In this document: positions 35,431 through 43,067 of the stretch, piece after piece
Numbering within the stretch: the first letter of the stretch is position 1
Layout: each line of letters opens with the position of its first letter
NCBI RefSeq assembly: GCF_003545815.1
Contig: NZ_PDUW01000002.1
Span: forward strand, 1 to 64,000
Source: Pusillimonas caeni
GTDB lineage: Bacteria; Pseudomonadota; Gammaproteobacteria; Burkholderiales; Burkholderiaceae_B
Direction: 5' to 3'
Length of the DNA: 64,000 bases
Translations under genes and position numbers: made by a program
Notes under the pieces: generated by a model
Databases searched by the model: none
Seen by the model: only the letters and a program-made list of their open reading frames with translations
Told to the model about the DNA's origin: nothing

Positions 35431-35970
35431 CTAGAGAGCTTTCAAGGCTGCCCGGCCATACTGATTGTTGGCCTCGACCAGCTCGAGCAGCAGGGACATG
35501 AAGATTTTCTGATCGCGGGCCGACAGGGGCTGCAGCAAGCGGCGCTGCGAGCGGGCCATGCTTTCTTGCAGTTCGCCCATCATGGACAGGCCTTTTTCGG
35601 TGACGGCGGCTTGGCGCGACCGGCGATCGAGGCGATTGATACGGCGCTCGACCAGGCCTTTCTCTTCGAGCCGCTTGATGACGTCGGCGGCCGTGGTGCG
35701 GTCCAGGCCGACCTCGTAGCCGATGGCGGTCTGGTCGAGCCAGGGCTCGCGGGCCAGCACGGTAAGCACGCCATATTGCACCGGCGTAACGCCGCCTTCT
35801 TTACACTCTTCGAAAAACATGGCGTAATGGATCTGGTGCAAACGGCGTATCAAAAACCCCGGACGCGACCACACTCCGCCACCTATTATGTCGATATCGC
35901 TATTCTTTTCGGCAGGGTCCGGCCTTTCGTGGTCCGTTTTGTCGCTGGCCAGGCGGTATGTCTCAGTCAT
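35431..35970 (-). CDS. picR: MarR-family repressor of the pic genes
   Basis: The 179-aa protein has a MarR winged-helix domain. The recognition helix lies around YEVGLDRTTAADVIKRLEEKG, followed by the basic wing RRINRLDRRSRQAAVTEKG. It lies directly upstream of picC, as in A. faecalis JQ135, where PicR represses the cluster and 6-hydroxypicolinate releases it. Eight copies of the target motif (one degenerate), at all pic promoters and before picR itself, support the assignment and suggest autoregulation. ATG 35970 lacks a clear ribosome site. Confidence 0.92.
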   Translation of the reverse strand: MTETYRLASDKTDHERPDPAEKNSDIDIIGGGVWSRPGFLIRRLHQIHYAMFFEECKEGGVTPVQYGVLTVLAREPWLDQTAIGYEVGLDRTTAADVIKRLEEKGLVERRINRLDRRSRQAAVTEKGLSMMGELQESMARSQRRLLQPLSARDQKIFMSLLLELVEANNQYGRAALKAL

Positions 35971-36000
35971 GGCGATGCGTTCACCTAGTCTATTAATTAT

Positions 36001-36012
36001 TCAGTATACATA
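36001..36012. promoter_or_regulatory. Degenerate PicR site before picR
   Basis: TCAGTATACATA lies 31 bases before the picR start codon. It keeps TCAG and the AT-rich centre but has CA where CT is expected, so it may be a weak autoregulatory site. Confidence 0.5.
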
Positions 36013-36058
36013 ACATTATAGCCTTTTGCGCCGTTTCTGAGACGCCGTAAGCCAAGCT

Positions 36059-37225
36059 TCAATCCAATAAAGTCAGTTGCCTCGACGGCTCATCGGCGCT
36101 CTGCGCCTCCGCGGACCGCAAGCTGCTCACCCGTACGCCCAAAAGCCGTATCCGGCTGTCGAAGGGCACCCGCTTCAGGCACTGGCCCGCCGCGCCGCGT
36201 ATGGCGCCTGCATCGGCCACGTCATGGTGCAGCGTGATGTCCCGGGTGACGGTGCGAAAATCGTCGAAGCGCAGCTTGATGCCCACGGTGCGGCCCACGA
36301 CCCGCTTGCGCTGCATATCGCTTTCCAATTGTCCGCACAGGCGGCTGAACACGTCGGACAAGCGCCCGCGGTCCTGGACCACGTGCAGGTCGCGCTCGAA
36401 CGTGGTTTCGCGGCTGATCGACTTGGGATCGGAATGCGTGACGACGGGCCGCTCGTCCAGCCCGTTGGCCACCCGCAGGAGCCAGCGCGCATAGGTCAGG
36501 CCGAAGTGCTCCTGCAGCAGCGAGGGCCTGGCACGGGCCAGCTGGCCCACCGTCTCGATGCCCAGCGCCGCCAGCTTGCGCGCCGACTTCGGTCCGATGC
36601 CGTTTATCTTGGCGGCCGGCAGCGGCCAGATGCGCAGGGGCAGGTCGTCCATGCCCAGCAGCGTCAGGCCGTCGGGCTTGTCCAGCTCTGAACCTATCTT
36701 GGCCAGAAGCTTGTTGGGCGCGATGGCGATCGAGCAGGACAGGCCGGTCGCCGCCCTGACGGCATCCTTGATGCGACGCCCCACTTGCGCGTCGGCCTCT
36801 TCGTGATCGCTGAGGTCGATGTAGATTTCGTCGATGCCCCGGTCTTCGATGCGCGGCGCGACCTGCGCCACCGCCTGCTTGAAGCGGCGCGAATAGTCGC
36901 GATAGGCGGCAAAGTCGGTCGGCAGCAGTATGGCCTGGGGCGCGAGCCGGGCGGCCTTCATCATGCCCATGGCGGAAAAAACGCCGAATTTGCGCGCCTC
37001 GTACGTAGAGGTGGTAATGACCCCGCGGCCGACGTAGCCGCCCAGGCGGGCAAAACTGCGGCTGCCGTCGGGCAGCTGCGGCGGCGGTTCGCCGCGTCCG
37101 CCGATCACCACCGGCAGGCCGCGCAGCTCCGGATAGCGCAGCAGCTCGACCGAAGCATAGAAGGCATCCATGTCCAGGTGAGCGATGCGGCGCGCCGCCG
37201 CTGGGGTTTGTACGGAATCTGTCAT
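36059..37225 (-). CDS. dinB: DNA polymerase IV
   Basis: The 388-aa Y-family polymerase has catalytic Asp18/Asp20 in AHLDMDAFYASVE, the DEIYIDLS motif with the second acidic pair, the thumb HhH motif KINGIGPKSARKLAALGI, and a little-finger domain. It ends in RQLTLLD, a beta-clamp-binding peptide of the QLxLF type. It carries out translesion synthesis. No LexA box is obvious upstream. It is in the same direction as picR but separated by 88 bases and a PicR site, so probably independent. It separates the pic and gallate loci. Confidence 0.95.
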   Translation of the reverse strand: MTDSVQTPAAARRIAHLDMDAFYASVELLRYPELRGLPVVIGGRGEPPPQLPDGSRSFARLGGYVGRGVITTSTYEARKFGVFSAMGMMKAARLAPQAILLPTDFAAYRDYSRRFKQAVAQVAPRIEDRGIDEIYIDLSDHEEADAQVGRRIKDAVRAATGLSCSIAIAPNKLLAKIGSELDKPDGLTLLGMDDLPLRIWPLPAAKINGIGPKSARKLAALGIETVGQLARARPSLLQEHFGLTYARWLLRVANGLDERPVVTHSDPKSISRETTFERDLHVVQDRGRLSDVFSRLCGQLESDMQRKRVVGRTVGIKLRFDDFRTVTRDITLHHDVADAGAIRGAAGQCLKRVPFDSRIRLLGVRVSSLRSAEAQSADEPSRQLTLLD

Positions 37226-37289
37226 GCGTGGCCATTCAACGCCGCGATGCGCGGCGCCATTGGCCTCAAGTTTAATGCCTAAAGGCCTT

Positions 37290-37991
37290 TCAGGCGGCCT
37301 GCATGCCTTTGGCCTGCAGGCCCGCCGCCATACTCATGGTCTGGCTTTCGACCTGGGTATGGGCATGCTCGCGGAACAGGAATTCGGCACGGTCGCCATG
37401 ACGAGCCTCGATGGCGCCCACGATGGCGTGGTGCTGCCTGTGGGCGTAGAACAGCAGATCGAACATTTTTTCTTTGCTGGTGCTTGAAAACGCGACGCTG
37501 AGCGGCGCGGTGAACGGCACGACGTTGCAGCGCTCTATCAAAGTGCTCAGCAAGGCGATGCCCGCCTCTTCGACGATAAGCTCGTGGAAACGGTCGTTCA
37601 TCTGCGCATAGCGCAATTCGTCGTCGTCCTGAAGCCGGCGCTCGGTGAACAGCACATCGCCTTCGGCCAGGCAGGCCTTCAGCTTGGACAGGAAAACGCT
37701 CGAGACGCCGCGCTCGGCGACAGTGCGGGCCGCCACCCCCTCCAGGACGGACCGCATCTTCAGGGCGTCGAGCGAATGCTGCATGGTAAAGGCGCGCACC
37801 GAATAGCCGCGCTTGCCGGCGGGAACCAGCAGGCCTTCCTGGGCCAGCGCCGGCAAGGCCTGGCGCACGGGGGTGCGCGACACGCCCAGGCGCGTCGCGA
37901 GTTCGGCTTCTTTCATGCGTTCGCCGGGCAGCACTTCGCCCCGAAGAATCATTTCGCGCAAGCGCACGGTAACCGTTGATTGTTGAGCCAT
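37290..37991 (-). CDS. GntR-family (FCD) transcriptional regulator
   Basis: The 233-aa protein has an N-terminal winged helix (MKEAELATRLGVSRTPVRQALPAL) and a C-terminal FCD ligand-binding helical domain (LDALKMRSVLEG..., DRFHELI, HHAIVGAIEARHGDRAEFLFREH) with the usual metal-binding His. ATG 37991 is chosen because it begins just before the HTH and has AGG upstream; another ATG lies three codons earlier. It is divergent from the dioxygenase genes at 38235 and probably controls them through twin operators between the two genes. Confidence 0.9.
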   Translation of the reverse strand: MAQQSTVTVRLREMILRGEVLPGERMKEAELATRLGVSRTPVRQALPALAQEGLLVPAGKRGYSVRAFTMQHSLDALKMRSVLEGVAARTVAERGVSSVFLSKLKACLAEGDVLFTERRLQDDDELRYAQMNDRFHELIVEEAGIALLSTLIERCNVVPFTAPLSVAFSSTSKEKMFDLLFYAHRQHHAIVGAIEARHGDRAEFLFREHAHTQVESQTMSMAAGLQAKGMQAA

Positions 37992-38094
37992 ATGCCTCAT
38001 CCGAAAGAAACCGCAACACAGGGGCCGCGTCCAAACCCGAAATGCCGGCGCTTCCGAGCACGAACCATCGTGCCAATAGTAACAAGATCGGCTC

Positions 38095-38171
38095 GTTTTT
38101 TGGATCCCAAAATAATGGATAATGCCTAGTATCAACCCTAAGTTCTACTTTAGGGATCCAAAAAGTATAAT
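38095..38171. promoter_or_regulatory. Twin GntR operators and ligB promoter
   Basis: Two near-palindromes share the same core: TTTTGGGATCCAAAA on the minus strand (38098-38112) and TTTAGGGATCCAAAAA (38149-38164). They lie with centres about 51 bases (roughly five helical turns) apart. The second ends just before a perfect -10 box TATAAT (38166-38171) and would overlay the -35 to -10 spacer, so bound regulator should repress ligB. The first faces the regulator gene. Confidence 0.7.
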
Positions 38172-38234
38172 CATCGTACGGTCGCCACCGCGCGCCGGAT
38201 ACCCGTTCGCCCGACCCCTACACAGGACATCATC

Positions 38235-39131
38235 ATGGCCAAGATAATCGGATGCATCGGCACCTCGCACGTGCCCACCATTGGCGTCGCCTACGACAAA
38301 GGCCGCCAGGCCGATCCCGCCTGGGCCCCGCTGTTCGACGGCTACAAGCCTGTAGCGCAGTGGCTGGCCGAGAAAAAGCCCGATGCGCTGGTCTTCTTCT
38401 ACAACGACCATGCCACCACCTTCTTCTTCGACATGTATCCCACCTTCGCACTGGGCGTGGGCGAACGCTTCCCCGTGGCAGACGAGGGCGCCGGCCTGCG
38501 CAACCTGCCCGACATCAAGGGCAATGTCGACCTGCAGTGCCATATCGCCGAATCCCTGGTCAACGACGAATTCGACCTCACCATCTTCCAGGAAAAGCCC
38601 ATCGACCATGGCTGCGCGTCGCCGCTGCCGTTGCTGTGGCCCCACGACCCCGACTGGCCGGGCGCCCTGGTGCCCATCGCCATCAACGTGCTGCAGTACC
38701 CGTTGCCCACCGCCAAGCGCTGCTACAAGCTGGGCCAGGCCGTGCGCCGCGCCATCGAGTCCTACCCCGAGGACCTCAAGGTGGTCATCGTGGGCACGGG
38801 CGGGCTTTCGCATCAGATTCACGGCGAGCGCACCGGCTTCAATAACGAAGAGTGGGACCGCGAGTTCCTGCGCCTGCTGCAGTTCGAACCCGAAAAACTC
38901 ACTCAACTCACGCATGCCGACTTCGTCCGCCTGGGCGGCGCCGAAAGTGTCGAGCAGATCATGTGGCTGGCCATGCGGGGCGCCATGCCGGAGAAAATCC
39001 GCAGGCTGCATCTGAACTACTACCTGGCCACCACCACCGCCATGACCCTCGCGCTGTACGAAGAAGGCGAAGAACCCGCCCCCTCGGCCGCCGCGGCGGC
39101 CGGCCGGGTCCTCGACAACGCATCCGCATGA
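38235..39131 (+). CDS. ligB: Extradiol dioxygenase catalytic subunit, LigB family
   Basis: The 298-aa protein is a type II extradiol dioxygenase catalytic subunit, with iron ligands His12 in GTSHVPTIG and His59 in FYNDHATTF and a Glu further on (LigB pattern His, His, Glu). LigB opens protocatechuate at 4,5; relatives open gallate or methylgallate. The adjacent gal-type genes make gallate or protocatechuate the likely substrate. ACAGGAC precedes the ATG. The small LigA-like subunit gene follows after 13 bases, the reverse of the usual ligA-ligB order. Confidence 0.88.
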   Translation: MAKIIGCIGTSHVPTIGVAYDKGRQADPAWAPLFDGYKPVAQWLAEKKPDALVFFYNDHATTFFFDMYPTFALGVGERFPVADEGAGLRNLPDIKGNVDLQCHIAESLVNDEFDLTIFQEKPIDHGCASPLPLLWPHDPDWPGALVPIAINVLQYPLPTAKRCYKLGQAVRRAIESYPEDLKVVIVGTGGLSHQIHGERTGFNNEEWDREFLRLLQFEPEKLTQLTHADFVRLGGAESVEQIMWLAMRGAMPEKIRRLHLNYYLATTTAMTLALYEEGEEPAPSAAAAAGRVLDNASA

Positions 39132-39144
39132 GCAGGCCAAACAC

Positions 39145-39504
39145 ATGAATCCGCAACTCAAAGGCATAGAAAACATCGAGGGCACCTATGCCTTCGACAT
39201 CCGCACCAGCAACAAGGCCCTCAAGCTCAACCGCTTCCTCTGGAACATGATCCGCGCCGAATGGCGCGAGCGCTACAAGGCCGACCCCGAGGCCGTCATG
39301 GAAGAAGCCGGCCTGAACGACACCGAGAAAAGCCTGGTGCGCAACGAAGACTGGCTCGGCCTCGTCCAGTACGGAGCCTGCTTCTTCGTCATCGAAAAAT
39401 TCGCGCGCGTCGTGCGCAAGACCAATCTCGAGGTCTATGCCATGATGCGCGGCGAAACCTTCGAAGAGTTCATGGCCACGCGCAGGGTGCCCGAATCGCG
39501 TTGA
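39145..39504 (+). CDS. ligA: Extradiol dioxygenase small subunit, LigA family
   Basis: The 119-aa helical protein matches the LigA family, which caps the active site of LigB (KALKLNRFLWNM, NDTEKSLVRNEDW, GACFFVIEKFARV). In gallate dioxygenases GalA and DesB a LigA-like domain is fused after the LigB-like domain. The order here, catalytic first, matches that fusion split into two genes. It is in a different reading frame from ligB. Confidence 0.87.
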   Translation: MNPQLKGIENIEGTYAFDIRTSNKALKLNRFLWNMIRAEWRERYKADPEAVMEEAGLNDTEKSLVRNEDWLGLVQYGACFFVIEKFARVVRKTNLEVYAMMRGETFEEFMATRRVPESR

Positions 39505-39609
39505 CCCCGGCGGCGCCCCGCCCCGTTTTCCAGTTTGAAGCAGCAGCGTCGAAACGAGCCGCCCGCCCCCGCGGACGGCTTGGCATTTTCCACCACCAAG
39601 GAGCACGAT

Positions 39610-40821
39610 ATGGCATCAAACAGAGGTGTGGCTTACGTCGAGCCAGGCAAGGTCGAAGTCCAATCCATCCCCTTCCCCGAACTGGTCAACCCCGCGGGCA
39701 AGAAAGCCAACCACGGCGTCATCCTCAAGGTTCTCTCCACCAACATCTGCGGCTCGGACCAGCACATGGTGCGCGGCCGCACCACCGCCCCGGCCGGCCT
39801 GATCCTGGGCCATGAAATCACCGGCGAAGTGCTCGAGGCCGGCGGCGACGTCGAATTCCTCAAGAAAGGCGACATCGTCTCGGTGCCTTTCAACGTGGCC
39901 TGCGGGCGCTGCCGCACCTGCAAAGAGCAGGACACCGGCGTGTGCCTGAACGTCAATCCCTCGCGCGCCGGCGGCGCCTACGGCTATGTGGACATGGGCG
40001 GCTGGATAGGCGGCCAGGCCGAATACGTCATGGTGCCCTATGCCGACTTCAACCTGCTCAAGTTCCCCGACAAGGACCAGGCACGCGAGAAAATCCAGGA
40101 CCTCACCTGCCTGTCCGACATCCTGCCCACCGGCTTCCACGGCGCGGTCAGCGCCGGAGTCGGGCCCGGCAGCACGGTCTACGTGGCCGGCGCCGGTCCG
40201 GTGGGCCTGGCGGCGGCCGCCTCGGCCCGCCTGCTGGGCGCGGCGGTGGTCATCGTGGGCGACCTGAATCCCGAGCGCCTGGCGCATGCGCGCAAAGTGG
40301 GTTTCGAAACCGTCGACGTTTCCCAGGATGCCTCGCTGGGCGAGCAGATCGCGCAGATCCTGGGCACCCCCGAGGTGGACTGCGCCATCGACGCGGTCGG
40401 CTTCGAGGCGCGCGGCCACGGCCATTCGGGCTCGCAGACCGAAGCGCCCGCCACCGTGCTGAACTCGCTCATGGACATCACCCGCGCCGCGGGCAAAATC
40501 GGCATCCCCGGCCTGTACGTCACCGAAGACCCGGGCGGCGTCGACAAGGCCGCCCAGCACGGGTCGCTAAGCGTGCGGTTCGGCCTCGGCTGGGCCAAGT
40601 CGCACAGCTTCTTCACCGGCCAGACCCCGGTCATGAAGTACAACCGCGCCCTCATGCAGGCCATATTGTGGGACCGCATCAACATCGCCGAAGTGGTGGG
40701 CGTGCAGGTCATCAGCCTGGACGACGCCCCGCGCGGCTATCACGAGTTCGACGCCGGCGCGCCCAGGAAATTCGTGATCGACCCCCACAACCAGCTGGGG
40801 CATTTGCGCAAGGCGGCTTGA
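39610..40821 (+). CDS. fdhA: Glutathione-independent formaldehyde dehydrogenase
   Basis: The 403-aa zinc-dependent medium-chain dehydrogenase has the catalytic-zinc Cys in NICGSDQH, the GHEITGEV motif, a structural zinc loop (CGRCRTCKEQDTGVC) and an NAD-binding GAGPVGLAAA. Length and the family-specific stretches (GYVDMGGWIGGQAEY, CLSDILPTGFHGA) match the Pseudomonas FdhA type, which oxidises formaldehyde (or aldehyde dismutation) without glutathione. GGAG lies upstream (39600 region) of ATG 39610. Its place behind ring-cleavage genes suggests disposal of formaldehyde from O-demethylation of methoxylated aromatics, an inference. Confidence 0.9.
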   Translation: MASNRGVAYVEPGKVEVQSIPFPELVNPAGKKANHGVILKVLSTNICGSDQHMVRGRTTAPAGLILGHEITGEVLEAGGDVEFLKKGDIVSVPFNVACGRCRTCKEQDTGVCLNVNPSRAGGAYGYVDMGGWIGGQAEYVMVPYADFNLLKFPDKDQAREKIQDLTCLSDILPTGFHGAVSAGVGPGSTVYVAGAGPVGLAAAASARLLGAAVVIVGDLNPERLAHARKVGFETVDVSQDASLGEQIAQILGTPEVDCAIDAVGFEARGHGHSGSQTEAPATVLNSLMDITRAAGKIGIPGLYVTEDPGGVDKAAQHGSLSVRFGLGWAKSHSFFTGQTPVMKYNRALMQAILWDRINIAEVVGVQVISLDDAPRGYHEFDAGAPRKFVIDPHNQLGHLRKAA

Positions 40822-40841
40822 CGGCTGACCCATATCAATGC

Positions 40842-40872
40842 AATGTGCGGCCTTCCGGCCGCACATTTTTTG
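40842..40872 (+). terminator. Terminator of the ligB-ligA-fdhA operon
   Basis: An 11-bp stem (AATGTGCGGCC at 40842-40852 with 40857-40867) with a 4-base loop runs into TTTTTT, 20 bases after fdhA. The convergent aminotransferase gene ends at 40934. Confidence 0.92.
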
Positions 40873-40933
40873 CCGACAGAAGCGGCTATCGGGCGCCGGG
40901 CAGGCGGGCAACAGCCGCCTTGCCTGCGCCGTG

Positions 40934-42067
40934 CTAGGCAGCCACGATCTGGTCCAGCACCCTTGCCAGGTTGTCGACGCTGCGATCCACGTTGCGCAGC
41001 TTGTCCAGGCCGAACAGGCCCAGGCGGAAAGTCTTGAAGCCGGGGGGCTCGTCGCACTGCAGCGGCACGCCGGCGGCCGCCTGGATGCCCGCCTGGGCAA
41101 ACTTGCGCGCCGATTGGATGCCGTCGTCGTCGGTATAGCTGACCACCACGCCGGGCGCTTCGAAGCCCGGGGCGGCAACGCTCTTGAAGCCTTTTTCGCG
41201 CAGCAGCGCCCGCACCCGCGTACCCAGCTCGAACTGCGCACGGCGCAGGGCCTCGAAGCCCTCCGCCTGGGCTTCGGCCATGGCGTCGCGCAGCACGGCC
41301 AGCGAATCCGTCGGCATGGTGGCGTGATAGGCGAAGCCTCCCTGCTCATAGGCCTGCATGATCTGCAGCCATTTGCGCAGATCGCAAGCGAAGCTGGTGC
41401 TGGTGGTTTCGCCTATCCGTTCCAGGGCCCGCTCGCCGAGCATGACCAGCCCGCAACAGGCGGAACCGGTCCAGCCCTTTTGCGGCGCGGTGATCAGGAC
41501 GTCGACCCCGGCTTCGCCCATGTCGACCCAGACAGTGCCCGAGGCGATGCAGTCGAGCACGAACAGCGCGCCGGCGGCGCGGGCGGCTTCGCCGACCTGG
41601 CGCAGATAGTCGTCGGGCAGCAGAATGCCCGATGCGGTCTCGACATGCGCGGCGAAGACCAGATCGGGCTTGTCGCGGGCGATGGCCTGGACGACTTCTT
41701 CGATGGGCGGCGGCTGGAAGGGCGCTTGCGCGCCCGCTTCGATCGGCCTGGCCTTGAGGACGATTTCTTCGGCCGGAATAGAGCCGGCCTCGAAGATCTG
41801 GGTCCAGCGGTAGCTGAACCAGCCGTTGCGTATGACCAGGCAGCGCTTGCCGGTGGCAAACTGCCTGGCCACGGCCTCCATGCCGAAGGTGCCGCTGCCC
41901 GGCACGACGATGGCGGCCTGCGCGCCGTACACCTGCTTGAGGGTGCGCGAGATGTCCTTCATGACGCCTTGAAAAACATTCGACATGTGGTTCAGGGCGC
42001 GGTCGGTATAGACGACGGAATATTCGAGCAGGCCGTCAGGATCGACGTCGGGAAGCAGGCCGGGCAT
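40934..42067 (-). CDS. Class V aminotransferase-fold PLP enzyme
   Basis: The 377-aa protein is of the alanine-glyoxylate/serine-glyoxylate transaminase type, with PGSGTFGMEAV near the N-terminus, cofactor Asp in FVLDCIASG and the Schiff-base Lys in TAPQKGWTG. ATG 42067 is chosen for GGAG six bases upstream. It is the last gene of the leftward operon headed by galB. No transamination is needed for gallate breakdown, so its job is unclear; glyoxylate or amino-acid side reactions are possible. Confidence 0.85.
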   Translation of the reverse strand: MPGLLPDVDPDGLLEYSVVYTDRALNHMSNVFQGVMKDISRTLKQVYGAQAAIVVPGSGTFGMEAVARQFATGKRCLVIRNGWFSYRWTQIFEAGSIPAEEIVLKARPIEAGAQAPFQPPPIEEVVQAIARDKPDLVFAAHVETASGILLPDDYLRQVGEAARAAGALFVLDCIASGTVWVDMGEAGVDVLITAPQKGWTGSACCGLVMLGERALERIGETTSTSFACDLRKWLQIMQAYEQGGFAYHATMPTDSLAVLRDAMAEAQAEGFEALRRAQFELGTRVRALLREKGFKSVAAPGFEAPGVVVSYTDDDGIQSARKFAQAGIQAAAGVPLQCDEPPGFKTFRLGLFGLDKLRNVDRSVDNLARVLDQIVAA

Positions 42068-42111
42068 AGGCGTCTCCAAAGATTGTTTTCATTGTAGGCC
42101 AGGACGGGCGC

Positions 42112-43020
42112 TCAGGCCTTCTTCAGCTGATCGATGAGTTCCTGCCAGACGAACTCGCTCCCGGTGTCGTAGGCCAGGCCCGCCGCCTCCATGGCGTCGA
42201 CCAGCGCATCCTGGCTTTGAGCCGTGGCCTGCGCCATCAGGGGCGTGACGTCGACGTCCTGGAGGGTTTCCATGACCTCGCGCATTTCGGCGGCGCGGCG
42301 CCGGCCGTGTTCGGCGACGCGGCTGATCAGATAGTGGGGCAGGTTCTCGGTCCAGCCCATGCTGGGAAAGGTTTCGTTTAGCGAGGCCAACACCGCCTCT
42401 TCGGCGCCGTAGCGGCGCGCCGCCGTCATGCATTCGACGGTCAGCGCCTCCAGGCCCTTGATCATGACGCTGCGGCACATCTTGATGGCCGAGGCCACGC
42501 CGACCTGGGTGGACACCGCCTTGGTGCGCAGGCCGAGCTGATTGAGGCTTACGGACAACTCCGCCGCGCGGGCCCCGCCCAGCAGCATGGGCACCTTCAG
42601 GCCATAGGGGGGCACGGGCGCCATGACGGCCGACTCGACGTAGAAGCCGCCCGCCGCGTCGATCGCATCGCGGTCGGCCTGCTTGGTGGCGGGGGACACC
42701 GAATTGATGTCCAGGAAGTACTGGCCGGCGCGCAGGCACTGCGCCGCCTCGACGGCCGCCTTGGCCGCCGAGCCGGCGGTCACGGCGGAAATGACCAGGT
42801 CGGCATCCTGCAGGGCGGCGGACAGGCTGGCATGGAGCGCGACGCCGGCCTGCTGGGCGCGCAGCTCCAAAGCCGGCCGGTGGCCGGCGTCATGCACCTT
42901 GATGTCGTAGGCGCCGACTGCCGCGCCGGCTTCGGCCAGGCCCTGGCCCAACAAGAACCCGGCCTCGCCGAAGCCCACCAGGGCGACGGTTTGCAGGGAG
43001 GGGGCGATCGTTTCATTCAT
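42112..43020 (-). CDS. NAD(P)-dependent oxidoreductase (3-hydroxyisobutyrate dehydrogenase-like, DUF1932)
   Basis: The 302-aa protein has an N-terminal Rossmann domain with GFGEAGFLLGQGL and a C-terminal DUF1932 helical domain containing the conserved Lys of beta-hydroxyacid dehydrogenases (SAIKMCRSVMIKG). It should oxidise or reduce a 3-hydroxyacid. Such genes occur from time to time in meta-cleavage clusters; the substrate is unknown. It lies between the hydrolase and aminotransferase genes with 44-base gaps on each side. Confidence 0.85.
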   Translation of the reverse strand: MNETIAPSLQTVALVGFGEAGFLLGQGLAEAGAAVGAYDIKVHDAGHRPALELRAQQAGVALHASLSAALQDADLVISAVTAGSAAKAAVEAAQCLRAGQYFLDINSVSPATKQADRDAIDAAGGFYVESAVMAPVPPYGLKVPMLLGGARAAELSVSLNQLGLRTKAVSTQVGVASAIKMCRSVMIKGLEALTVECMTAARRYGAEEAVLASLNETFPSMGWTENLPHYLISRVAEHGRRRAAEMREVMETLQDVDVTPLMAQATAQSQDALVDAMEAAGLAYDTGSEFVWQELIDQLKKA

Positions 43021-43067
43021 ATGGCGTTCCCATCAGACGGATAATCGGTAGGACGTGCGCGCGGCAC

